From Norana najaformis (Eukaryota > Annelida > Clitellata > Crassiclitellata > Hormogastridae): 64,000 nucleotides of DNA. The notes under the pieces were generated by a model, which searched no databases, was not told the DNA's origin, and worked only from the letters and a program-made list of their open reading frames with translations. Below, piece by piece: positions 26,946 to 38,500 of this stretch. Within the stretch, counting starts at the first letter, position 1, and every line of letters starts with the position of its first letter. Location of the stretch: contig OZ029914.1 of the NCBI GenBank assembly GCA_964023275.1, forward strand, positions 32,123,351-32,187,350, given 5' to 3'. The translations under genes and the position numbers were made by a program.

Positions 26946-27614
26946 ATCAGAACATGAATCAACATCCTCACACACAGAGGTGTCTTGACGTTGTTGTCTT
27001 CTTCGGGTACAATCTCCTGCCCAAAATTCATCTTAAGAATGGTTGTTATAATTTGGAAACTTATAGTAAAGTGCACCTAAGTCTGACATGCATAAACATT
27101 AAAATATGCCCAGTATTTAACTACATAACATTGACAGACATACCAATAATATGTAACGGTTATCTTTGTACAAGGAATCATTGAGTGAAATGTGCTTTTT
27201 AGATACATGATATCTGATAATGTTCTTCATTTTAAACAATTGTCTGTTTTGATTGTTTATCATTTCAGTTGTTACAGCAGATTGCAGCACATTTCGTAAT
27301 TGTTAGGTTTTCCGTAAGTCATTTAACAAAAGCTTAGTTTTGCTAAATTTTGCTTTGTCATACTCGTTAAACTTCACTTGCCGCCATTTCCTTGTTTTCA
27401 AAGTATGATATCACAATTTTCGAACAGTTTGATAAATTTGTGTATTTTATTACACTCACTTTCTTTTACTAAGAGATTAATGTTAATAGTTTCACGTTAA
27501 CAATGTTTTTAACATCTTTGCATGCATGTATTATAATTGTTTTTTAATAACTGTTTGATGATTTTTCTTGATGTATTTTTATTGTCTCATTGTGTTATTT
27601 AGCAGAAATTACAT

Positions 27615-27911
27615 CAGTGGTGGCCAAACTCTTCAGGGTGCAAGCTGAATCAGAGATAGTGGCTCATAATGTGGGGTGGGTGCAAACCTTTGGGGCTTGA
27701 ATGAAGGCACTATGTAAATAAGATGTTGTTAGAAACAAACGGTTGTCCATTGTAGAGAGGATGAAAGACAAGAGCAACAAGAGGCATGTAACATCGTGCT
27801 AGCTGTAGGATGTTTTGTGTTACGAACTTTGTATTATTACATGTCCTTTTGGAGTAGAACCTCGAGCTTTAAGAATATAAGCTGCAGGAAGCAAGCTTTT
27901 TGCCACCACTG
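27615..27911. mobile_element. hAT-like MITE with CAGTGGTGGC terminal inverted repeats
   Basis: The left end CAGTGGTGGCCAAACTC and the reverse complement of the right end, CAGTGGTGGCAAAAAGC, match over about 15 bases. They enclose 297 bp with no coding capacity. CAGxGxTxxxCAAAC-type ends are typical of hAT-superfamily non-autonomous elements. The flanking 8-mers (AATTACAT and TAAATTTT) do not match, so the target duplication has decayed or the ends are slightly misplaced. Confidence 0.6.
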
Positions 27912-28046
27912 TAAATTTTGTATATACCTTTGTTTATTAAACACTGTGACACCGAGTGTGGTGAGGTGATGCTTAGGATGGGAATTGTGGGACAGTGTAT
28001 GTCAGGAAGAAAGGATTAAATGTTCCAGCTTGATCTGAAAGTTTAA

Positions 28047-28052
28047 AATAAA
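28047..28052 (+). terminator. Poly(A) signal AATAAA, distal
   Basis: AATAAA in a T-rich context, about 3 kb after the betaglycan stop and about 1 kb before the convergent PRCC stop. It could end a long betaglycan 3' UTR. Confidence 0.3.
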
Positions 28053-29071
28053 GACATTTAAGTTTTATTGAGCGTGAAAAGGCATTAGTTTGCTCTGGTA
28101 GTTATCTGAACTTGTTATTCTTGATCATTGTTTGTTGTTGTAATTGTTGTTACATGATGGGTAAAGCCAAATATATTTGTTCCCCACTTTGACTGCACTG
28201 TAGATGTTTTAAGTAATGCGTAAACCAGAGGCCTTAAAGCTTCAGGTATTGTTTAGCTCTTGGTTGAACATTTACTTATGGATTGGGGATGTTTGCAAGT
28301 TTGAACAATGGATTGGTATTTCTGCTGTATTTCTGAGTAATTTGTTGAAACACCTCATTTACAGCCCATTTACTGTCTACCGACAGTCTGCCTACTGAAC
28401 TTTGCCATGTTAAATTAAGACATTGTTTATTTCAGTTACTTGTTGACCTTTGAATAGTTTACTGGATTTCTGAGTAACTTGTTGAAAGACCTCAACTTTA
28501 CTGTCTTGCCATCATTGAAAATGTAACCTTTATTTAAACTGTGATGTTTTTGAAAAATCTGTGTTCTGAAAAAGCCTTTTTCTTAAGACTTAGTGTAATA
28601 TACCGCAATTTAAGATTGTAAGATCCCACTAAACAAAAATGACCACAACTTCAGATTAGGCAACTGGGAACTGTGACGGTTGTGAATATTACGCTATACA
28701 GGAACGAAAGAGATGTTAACTGGAACCAGTACTTTAGTTACCTCATACAGATTTCCTTTCAGGTATGTTTGCTGTAGCTAATACAGGTTGTTCCATCGTG
28801 CAAGAAAGCTGTACCCTCAGTCATATCAGAAGAACATTTAAAAATTAGTTTCCCCAACACAATATCAGCAATCCTGCTACAATTCTCCTCAGCATGAAAA
28901 ACTTATCAAACCCAGAAATCACTGATGTGCAGTCACTAATACCACTTGGTGCAGTAAAACAGAAAATGTCACATCATAATTGATGTAATGTGAACACCAG
29001 CAACAGTTTTTAAAGATGACTGCTATTTGATGGAAAATCCCAACTTGAGGAGGATTTATCTGAACGCACTT

Positions 29072-32000
29072 CTAGAATCCATATTTCGACTGAGTCTGTT
29101 TCTTAGAAAATTTGTTCTCTGCCCACTGGTTTTTCAATTCAAGCTCTCGTTCTTTAGCCTGTAAATGACAAACACCAAAACAATAATTACTCAAATAATT
29201 CCTTATGATAGATGAAATATGAATTTGGAGCATTAAAAAGTAGCAAAAGCAATTTTGGCATTTTTGTTCCTGCCTTATAACAAGCCACAAATAATGCCAT
29301 CAGACATTCTATTGCATATTAAGAGCAAATACCAAAAGAGTCGGCATACATCACAGTATCAAGCATCCACAAGCAATGTTAAGATTCTCACATCATGCCC
29401 TTCTACATTTTGTCCTCTCCAGGTACAATCTCCTGCCCAACATTTGTTTGTATAGTGGTAGCCATGAACACAGTATGCTTTTGAATGGTAGCCTATGAGA
29501 CAGCAGAATGAAGCACTGCCACCCGAGGTGATAATTACCCTAAAGATAACCGAAATGTCTAAAACTCTGTTGTTAAACAAAATCTTACACACTGACCTTT
29601 CTTTTTCTAACACCACTTCTGAGAACAATATCATGTAAATGTAAATGAACACGTTTTTCTATAGCGACCATATGGTCTCGACCTTGCTCATTTTTCAATG
29701 AATTAGTCCAGTGAGATCCTTAACCACTGCTGCCTGTCTGAATGGGTATCTCGTACCACATTAAAGTAAGGTACTGTTCTAATGCTGATCCATGCTGCAG
29801 ACCACATTATATCAGAATTTCTGTTAAAAGAAGGGTCAGGTGTATTCTTATATACTTCTAAACATAGAACAAACAGGCTAAACTTCTATTTGTCTCTCCT
29901 ATTCTCATGTGTAAGCCAGAGTCTACATGTGTACGCTCACTTACCTGATGAGCCAAAAAGGTAATTTGGTGTTTTCTTTTCTGCTGAGATGTAGGCATGT
30001 CCTTGTTTCTTTTTTTGCTGTGTGATTTCATGTCTTTTTCAACAGTCAGGCTTTTTGTCTGTTCCAGGGATGCCCCAGTCAGGTGATCAGCCAGGTTGAC
30101 CTCAATGACCTTTATCTCTTCTTGACCACGTTTCCTCTTCCGTCCAAATGGACTCTATGCATGCCAGAAAAATACATTCAGTGTTATGCTAAAATAATGC
30201 AATATAATGCAAAGTAAAAAGTAACATAAGGTAAGGTAAACAGTGCAATGACTGCATATCTTCTTATGCTCAGTCTTATCAAAAGAACTTGTCAGCCTTC
30301 CCAAGGAATCTCATTTCTCAAAATGCCAATTTCTGACAAAAAAACATTAGGATTTCAACTTAATAAGCAAGTTTGAAATTATATTATGAAGTACTTGACA
30401 TGATTTTATACAAAAAGAATCTTGGAAACTGGTGCTAACAAAAGCCAACAATGTGAAAATTACCTGAAATTGATCTTGAACTTCTTGATTTGTAGAATAT
30501 TCAGGATACTATGAAACAATGAAGACTAAGGTTTCAGAAACATTGTATCCAAATCACAGCAACTAACTTAGAAAATTAGTTCCAAAGAAGGAGGAAGCAG
30601 CAGGAAAGAGCTATTGTGAAAAAGAATTGTGACAGTGCAGGTTCAATTAATACCAAAACAAACAAATCTAAAACAACTGTTCTTCAGGTTAATGTAAAGA
30701 CAAGAATGCTGAATGCAGCACATACCTGCATCGATTCATATTCGTTTGTTTGATAAGTCTGCCAAGCAACATCTTGGCCATCACCTGCATAATCAGCAGG
30801 TAGAGGCATATGGTCGAGTGACCTCACAGGAATCCCGACGTCTGCTTCACTCTTGGATGCTGCCTGACTGAACTGCAGGGGAACAACGGAGGATTGTGTC
30901 TGTCGGAATTGTAGCGGTTCATCAGCTGGGCTTAAATACGCTCCTGAATATCCCTCAAACACTGCTGCCTCTGTAGGCTTCTCTTTATCAGAGCGACTGT
31001 CTACGACTGGTGCCAGACTGACAGCAACATGTGTGGATGCAACATTTCTATTATCTGCACTGGCAGAACTAAGAGAAAAGTAATTTCCGACTTTAGAGCT
31101 GTCATTGTCATCTTCATCATCACTTGCATAATCAGCAGTGACTATTCCATGCGAAGCAGCCTTTTTTGAGTTTTCCACTGCACCAGTATTAGCAGAGGTC
31201 AATAGTGCTTGCATTACTTTAGAGCTAACAGTTTTCTGCAGTGTTTTCTGTGGTTCTTTTTGCTTTGTAAGAACGTGGGGTAGCAATGTCCGACCAACTT
31301 CTTTCATTGAACAATATTTCGGTTTTGGCAGGCTGCCAAACAAATCAAACGACCCCTAAAAAGAAAAACACAATTCATTAATAATACCAGACACTTTATC
31401 AGTGACTTGGATTTTTAAAGGTAGCAAGATTGAGAAAATTATGTTTAATTCGAAACTGTTTTGCAGTGAAGGCCACCATATCTGCAACTGATAGTCCAGC
31501 TGACTAATGCAGACTATCACACCTCCCTCAGTAGATCAAGAGAAATTGTAGCAATTTTCAGCAACAAGTTAGGGTTAAAGACTATCACAGAACTAGCATT
31601 TAAAAGGCCCATTAAGAGATGGCATTAAAAGATTACAAGCTCAACGCTGCTAAAGAGCATCATTTGGGCACCTTCTATTTCAGCAAAGTCCACAGAATGC
31701 AGACTGACAATTTTACAGCATTTTATGGCAATGCATACTAAATACATGATGATCTGTACTCTTTACAACACTTGATGGTGACTTTCCATCATAACTCCGC
31801 AATCCAGTTTTTGGCTTCATCAAAGCAGCTCTCCATAAATGTTAGATGATGCATTTCATTAACGTAATATGTCATTTAAATGACCTAAGAAATTTATGAC
31901 TTACTTTAGAAGATGACGGAATAAAGGGTTTTTGTTCTTCATCTTCATCTGAGTCATCCTAATACAAAGTAAAATGCAGCAGTATTTCATATCCTAGATC

Positions 32001-34079
32001 TACAATCACACTTCATTTCTCATTCTTGTCTAGCATCTTATGTATATATATGTATATGTATGTATATATATGTATATATATAATATCAACATTTCCTGTG
32101 TATGCAGTATTCTATCAGTTTGTCACCAATGCAGGCAAATTAAAACTCTTGATGTCCCTTTTAATAATTCACTCAATATGACTTCACACACACCCTCCAT
32201 TTGCAGACCAACAGTCAATAATTTGGAGTGCCATGATCAATACTTTGTAAAAATGCATCAACATTTCCAACAGAACTCACTGGACCATCCCAATGATATG
32301 CATCATTAAAATGCTAATAATTATTATTTATAAATCACTTGGATATGACATGGCCAGCAACATGGATTCTAAACTTAATTAAGTTTTAGACCACTACCTC
32401 GTTACAAGGCCAGTTACAAAGTGGTATTTTATTTGGCTCCCAAAGACAGCTTTATGACAAGGTTTCAGTGCAAGTGGAACAACATGTAGAAAAATCTGAT
32501 GGAATAACTATATCTCACTAAAGGCAACGATGGCAGCTGGATCAGTTTCTTCTTCTTCTGTGCAAGGTCTGGCACAGCTGGCTGCTGTGGCGGTTTCTCC
32601 CTTAGAGACAGTTCTTTTTCTGTTGGCTCCACGATCATCTCTGGTTCATCAGGGAGATCCTCTGCTGATTTTGGTGCTGGCAACTCTTAAGTAAATAGAA
32701 ATGACAGAAGTCAAAATCAAATAATTGCCCATTTGCTTACACATTAAAAATTGCAGCCCTCAGAAAGTCTTTTGATAACAGAATCTTTAGGCTTATGCAA
32801 GACTAGGCAATTTTTATCTCTTAAGCTCCATTACTCACTGTCAGCTGTTAGTTTTGCATTACACAAAGAGGACTCAAAGTCCAAACACAGTGGTGATGGG
32901 TGAAAGGCATAAGATTGCTCTGTCCAGTAAACATAGAGCGACTGAACCAACAGAAACCCACAAACAGGCATGGCTTGATTCTTCAAGGCCATTGTTGGAA
33001 CCCTCCAGCGAATTTGGTCAATTTTATTTGGATCACAGATGAAAAACCATTCACTGCTATTGCACCATTCTTCTTCCTTCTGGCTGGAATTAATCCCTCC
33101 TAGGAGAAGGGTCAGCCACTCTACTACTGCACCACAGAATAGCCAAAATGATCGCTTATATGCTGTCATCAAATTCTGAAGAAAAACATTCATGGAAATC
33201 ATTTGCTTTATGTGCATTCGCCTTTCGGTCAATCAGTAATAGTTTCGGTGTATCTGCACTAAGCAGGACAGGCATATGCTTTGTAGAACATGGCACTAAA
33301 ATTAATGGTGCATACTACAGAGATGATCTGTTGATGTAGAACTGTTACCAGAACATCACAAATCACACATTTTAGCAGGATGGTGAGCATGATGGTGCTC
33401 CAAAGCACCAAGTTCGAGAAACAACTGAATCGCTGATGAACGAGACTCCTGATTTTATATGACCAGAATTTGGCCTCCAAACGGCCCAGACTTAACTCCC
33501 ATGGACTAAAAAAACTGGGAAATAATGCAAGAAAAACGTATAGGTTAATGGTCTGTAACATTAACGTATCATACAAGAGTGGGATATATTTGATCAACTG
33601 ATCGCCTCACGCTGTCCGCACAGCATGCACTCTGAGCCATTTGTTGAGGCTGAAGAAAGACATTTCGAAAAGAAATTAGAGTTTAGATATATTTAAAATA
33701 AATCTGTAATAACTCATCAAAAACTCTTCACTTATTTAAAATTAATTTTGCATGCCACAGTTTTAATAATAATTTCCATAAGTGATTGGAATAATTCTAC
33801 TGCTTCGTTTCCTCCCCCCCCCCCCCCCCAATACAGAATCCACTATGCCATGGTTTGCAGGCTTCTAAAAAAATGTTTTGCGACGGTTTCGCTCTTGCGA
33901 TACAACTTGTTAAAACAAACAGTTGACGATATAGCCTGAGCTATAACAGGAATTGAATATGAAGCCCAAATCTTGCCTGCAAATAAGTTGTGTTGTTCCA
34001 CAAATTGTGATTTTGTCTCTATAACATCTTCATCCTCTGCAATATCCTCGTCGCTTGTACCATAATCAACCAGCGCCAT
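29072..34079 (-). CDS. PRCC: PRCC homologue (proline-rich protein, splicing-associated nuclear protein)
   Basis: Seven exons on the minus strand: 33977-34079, 32519-32685, 31905-31958, 30726-31355, 30464-30508, 29945-30154, 29072-29158. They total exactly 432 codons including the stop (431 aa; human PRCC is about 490). The N-terminus MALVDYGTSDED and the LFAELPAPK motif match the family. The C-terminus is strongly diagnostic: KSLTVEKDMKSHSKK, then KRKHQITFLAHQ and AKERELELKNQWAENKF, ending QTQSKYGF. Family role: a nuclear protein linked to pre-mRNA splicing and, as the human gene, a TFE3 fusion partner in renal carcinoma. The proline-rich N-terminal half of the human protein is much reduced here. 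An in-frame TGA lies two codons before the start. Intron 1 uses a GC donor (CAG|GCAAGA), required by both frame and homology, and contains a mariner transposase fossil. Confidence 0.93.
29640..29765 (+). repeat. Dispersed repeat family Z, copy 2
   Basis: The segment GTTTTTCTATAGCGACCATA then TCTCGACCTTGCTCATTTTTC and GAGATCC matches copy 1 (26770-26945) and copy 3 (46780-46935, minus). It lies between the last two PRCC exons. Confidence 0.75.
33060..33140 (-). repeat. tRNA-like SINE head (weak)
   Basis: On the minus strand GGTGCAGTAGTAGAGTGGCT fits an A box, and GGAGGGATTAATTCC stands about 25 bases later where a degenerate B box would be. No second copy with the same body was found, so this is a tentative SINE remnant. 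Confidence 0.35.
33225..33700 (+). pseudogene. Tc1/mariner-superfamily transposase fossil inside PRCC intron 1
   Basis: Read with frame changes, this stretch gives the C-terminal half of a Tc1/mariner-type DDE transposase. In order it shows SFGVSALSRTGICFVEHGTK then INGAYYRD; a FQQDGAPAH-like segment (DGAPKHQVRETTESL); a WPPNSPDLNP-like segment, here with stops; and the conserved end HFEKKLEF. Several stops and frame shifts make it non-functional. It is transcribed only antisense within the PRCC intron. Neither terminal inverted repeat was identified. Confidence 0.8.
33814..33829. repeat. Poly-C tract (16 C)
   Basis: A run of 16 cytosines in PRCC intron 1, shortly after the mariner fossil. 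Long G/C homopolymers are prone to length error in assemblies. Confidence 0.95.
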
Positions 34080-34470
34080 ATTTCACGATTTTACAACTTC
34101 TGCGTGACAAAATATTTGTTTGGGCTTCCTCGCTGACGAAAATTTGCACCAAACGAGTTATTTGAAGAACTTGCACCTATTTAGTCCTCACAGGCGGCCA
34201 TGATAAACGTAAAAATGATTCATTTGGCGCAATACTGCAGTGTGGTTTTCACATGTTTCGCGCTAATAATACTGTACATTTCATATAATGTTTAAAAACG
34301 ACATATTAAGGCAAGAGAAGTTTCTAGCCAAGATCTTTAGATAAGATCAGAAGACTGGATACTGTAATAGGGACAAACCTAGATTATTGTAATTCGCTTC
34401 ATACCGGTTCACAATGAAGTTAACCCTGAGGTTAACAATGAGGTTAACCCTGCAAACTCCAGAGGTCACA

Positions 34471-34674
34471 ATCGTAATCGTAATATCGAGATTTCTACAG
34501 CGCCTAGGGGAGGCTGGTCACGAGGACCAGCTTATTCACAAGCACTGAGTCAAAACAAAATCGATAGTCAAAAGTGTTCGGTTCCAAGATCCCAAAGTCA
34601 GGCAGAGAGACAACGTGGCAGGTGGGTGGTGTTTGGGATTGGAACAGAAAGAGAGATAAGAGGAAGAAGGGGTG
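34471..34674 (-). mobile_element. CR1/L2-like LINE 3' tail, copy 2
   Basis: Minus-strand copy ending in the CGTAATCGTAAT complement of the ATTACG tail. The core matches the other copies (GATTTCTACAGCGCC, then AGCTTATTCACA). It is 5'-truncated and carries only 3' UTR. Confidence 0.8.
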
Positions 34675-34844
34675 AGCTTGAGCTTTCTACCCATACTGCC
34701 AACTGGTAGTCAGCTGCGGGCCCAATAAACGTGATTGTCAAGGTATAACAAACTCGGGGAGCCAGCTACACATTCACAAGTAAAGTTTCGATTCTCATAT
34801 TGATCGGATTCATAGTCAGGAGCGCCAGTCTTTGTATTCCATAT

Positions 34845-35120
34845 GAATTCTTGTAGCACATGGCCTCACTGGCCTCCGACTCTACGACGTTGTCCGAGCC
34901 AAAAACACTGGCCAGGATGTTGTACGCCTCTCCCGCGTGGTGGGGCTATTCTGGGGCACAGGCTAGGGCTCGGCTCCAGGCTTTGATGCGGAGACTTGTG
35001 CGTCTCCATCGTCTTTCTGGGGACTCCTCAACGTTCGATGAACTCTCTGGCATAGCTGATGCTGGTCTCTTTAAAGCAGTCTTGAAAAAACCAAACCATG
35101 TCTTACACCTCTGGCCTTAA
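34845..35120 (+). pseudogene. Jockey-like LINE reverse transcriptase C-terminal fragment
   Basis: It encodes the region after the RT domain seen in jockey/I-type LINEs: LVAHGLTGLRLYDVVRAK, then TLARMLYASPAWWGYS, then FDELSGIADAGLF and PNHVLH. A one-base frameshift near the run of A's (about 34902) separates the first block from the rest, so the copy is dead. It is a different LINE family from the ATTACG-tailed copies. It sits in the shared promoter region of PRCC and NGDN. Confidence 0.8.
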
Positions 35121-35506
35121 ATCTTTAAAATGCAATGGCGCCACAGAATATAATATTTATAACCGGACACTGTCACAGCCTTTAAGAGGAAGTTAGGAAG
35201 GATTGGCCATCAGGCATTCCCGATTATTTGCTATGGTTCTAACACAGATTATTTGTCGTCTGAACCACTTAAAACCCCAGTTTGTTATGCTATATAATAA
35301 CTATCGTTGGTTGAGCCAGCGTCCATATATACAACTTTCTTCACTTACTCGCATAGATTCCTTGACTTACTCGCTAACTTTTCACAGTAACTTCCGGGAC
35401 TAATCGGGTTTCCTTTCACGTGTTAGTTTTTCGAATAACATAATGCTATAAAGTTGTTTATGATTACAGTTGTTTATTAGACGAATGTTACCACTAAAAC
35501 ACTAAC

Positions 35507-38500
35507 ATGGCTTCGGTATGTATGATTAGCCTAGATGCTGATGAAATAGCTTTATTACTTAAACAGTCACTTTAAAGTGTTTATGTGATTTATTGTAATG
35601 TGACGACCTGTTAGTGCAATACACAAAATGTGGTCCGTCGAAAAACTGAAACAATTGTACAGATCCGAGCTGCTATATTTGGAGCGAAACCGCCTAATTG
35701 GAGCTAAATCAGATTTTGCGGTAGTTGTGTATTTTGTTGGCAAGGTGGTATGCATGTTCGGTAGCGCGCTGTCTGTAATGCAACGATTGTAGGTTCGCGT
35801 CTGCTGAGCGGACTACGTGTAACGCCTTGGACAAGTTGTTCGCAGAAACTTGTCTCACGCCTCAGATTTAGATTTACTCTACTTGCACGTGTATACTGCG
35901 AGGGTAAAATCTGGCTTTAGGCCCGTTAAATTCGAGGCGAAATATAAACAACATGGCCACTCCAGGTTGCAAGAGAAAATAGAATGCTGCAGACTCACTG
36001 AAAACTGATGTTCGCCTTGGCTGTCTAGGTTTTTAACTTAAAGGCTGTGATGAAATTACAGTATTCCACCCTACTAGCTCTTCTTGTAGCTTACTTATTC
36101 CATTATGAACAACATCATATATTTAAATGTTAAGCTTAATCAAAAAATAAGGATTCATTTTAATTTTGATGTTGTGTGTTTTTTCTAGCTAACTTTAGAA
36201 GACAAAGCAAAAGTTGTGACACTATTTGAAAATATTTCAAAATCTATGACAGCCGTTTCTGAGATTGTACAGTCTCTGGTTTCTCAGAAGGAAGACGGTC
36301 TTTTGCCAACGGAAAAGGTTACATTGTTACAGTGCAATGGCAATTCTGGGTTTTCTTTGATTCTGTTAGTTCAGGAAAGTAGCACGCAACATGTCTAGAG
36401 CCTTTGTATAAATTCTGTTTATATAAATGATTTGCATGTTGTAACATGCTATCAAAACTGTGGTAGCTAATGCCCCTGATAGTGTACAATACCGCTGTGC
36501 TAACTCTAGTGTTTCACCATTGTCTCTGATTGTCAGATGTAGGTGCATTACACAAAATGTCATTGATGAGGCTTGGCACTTGTGAGGAGAGGTGGTCTGC
36601 TTGTTAGACAGCTGAGCTTCAGCTGGGATATCGAAAATAACGAGAATGTACTTCTTTGAAAATATATATACACGTATGTATGATAAGTATGCAATTATGT
36701 TACAGTGCTGTGACTTTTTCTTCAGTATGGTTACATTGTCCATCTCCAACATATTCATAGACTTGATTCTGTTTTTATGCTTATGTTTAGGTATAATTTT
36801 ATGTTTTTTCTTGTTCATTAGGGCCACAGTTTGCTAGAGCTAAAAAATGAGATGATGCTCAGTTATCTCATCAATTTAGTTCATCTGATTTATGATAAAC
36901 TCTCGGGAAATTCAATTGAAGGCTCTTCAGACGTTGAGAGGCTGGTCGAAATTCGCACAGTAAGAAACTTAAGAAAAGTTGTTCATTGTTATTTTAAATT
37001 AGTCCAGAGCTTCCCTTCCTGCTTCAAAGAGTCATTTATACCCTTATGGGCGTATTTGTATAGTGCCACTATATAAGGATCAAAACATCAGTTGATATGC
37101 TTATCAGCTGTATACTTGCTGAAGGTCTATATGCAGTGACCATCTTTATGAAGGCTTGAACATTTTGACTGAATATCAAGCAAAATCTCAGTTAGCAAGC
37201 TACAATATCAGTCATTTTAAGTTTCACTGTATACCATGCTGCTTAAATTTATGGTTATTGTGTTTAAAATACTTGTATTCAGTGGTAAATGGCATTTTGG
37301 CTGTGGACTTTTCTGGTTAAAATGACCGTTTATGTGCTAAGGTAAAATAGTAGGTAATTTGGTAACTTTTTCTATCAGTGATAAGCTTCAGAACCACGAT
37401 CCATAAGCTGGATATCTCAATTTTAGTGCAAATATTACTACAGTGATACAACTACTGGACAATCTTTTGAACTTGTAAGCGATATCTGAGCTGAATAAGC
37501 TGAAATGCTCTGAATCTATGGGCACACTGACACAAATACCAGCTGATAAGTGTATTAACATTGCTTATTGATTGGTTTTAATTTTGTTATTTAGGTATTA
37601 GAAAAACTCCAGTCGGTCGAAAAGAAACTTCAGAATGACTTTGACAGAAAAATCAAGGCATCAGTAACAGGAGTTGTAGGTAATTGCAACCACTGGGTAA
37701 CTTGCTAGTTATTCATAGATCTATTTTATGTATTACCAGTGCTCTGTTAGAAGGTTTAGAACCTACATGATGCTCAAGCTTTACATATTCTACCGGTGTT
37801 TATGTGGTGTACCTATGTTTTCAAGATTTGTATAGCCTTCTGGTCTTTACAGTTTTCCTGATGCTATGAAAATCTCCATGTTTTTGTCCTGCTGCATACA
37901 GTGACTTTACCAAGTGCACCATGTTTCAGTGATTGCTACTACATTTCAATAACTCAGTTCACAGTTAAGATTTGTTTTGGATTTTGATAGTACTTGTAAT
38001 ACATCTTACTGACGTCATAGAATCACCTGATTTAGTCTTTTGAATATCTGCTGAAAGAATTTTTATCCATATTATCCATCTTTCGAAACAAACCAGCTTA
38101 GTTTAAACTAATCAGAATTGCCATTGACTGAAAACTGTATTACAATAATTTTCATTATTTTGCACTGGTGATTTGCACAAAGCTGATAGGATTTTTGCCA
38201 GATGTGTCACGTGTTGTTGTTATTTCAGATAAGAATGATCCCATGGCATTTAAACCTGACCCAATGAGCCTTCTGTCTGAGGTAAATTTAAATGTATATT
38301 AAATTTCTAAGATTTATATAATTTTATATTAAATTTATTTGATATATATTAGATCTATTTTCTTTTGATAGACCTTTGTGTTTAAATACAGTAAATACCT
38401 TTCTGTGTTCTTCCTATGTTTGTTTCTATTTCTGGAGACTTGTTAATGTTAACTGCAATTGATGTTATAATTTTTAACCCTCTAAGGGACTTCTGCTTAG

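Larger units (their letters stand above)
25061..29071. other. Tail-to-tail region between betaglycan and PRCC (3' UTRs and transposon debris)
   Basis: About 4 kb between two stop codons. It probably holds the betaglycan 3' UTR, with possible poly(A) signals at 25312 and 28047, and the PRCC 3' UTR on the other strand (AATAAA complement at 28529-28534). It also contains a dispersed repeat (26770-26945) and a hAT-like MITE (27615-27911). The minus-strand open frame at 26816-27076 falls on the dispersed repeat and is not considered a gene. Confidence 0.6.
34080..35506. other. Head-to-head region between PRCC and NGDN
   Basis: About 1.4 kb separates the PRCC and NGDN start codons, so both promoters must lie here unless 5' exons are further away. 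Two LINE fragments occupy much of it (34471-34674 minus; 34845-35120 plus). The 34.40-34.46 kb segment has three GAGGTTAAC-type short repeats. No obvious CpG-rich core or TATA box stands out. Confidence 0.5.

Noticed and set aside
26816-27076. Minus-strand 86-codon open frame with hydrophobic stretches
   Set aside because: It coincides with dispersed repeat Z, and the frame is not kept in the other copies.
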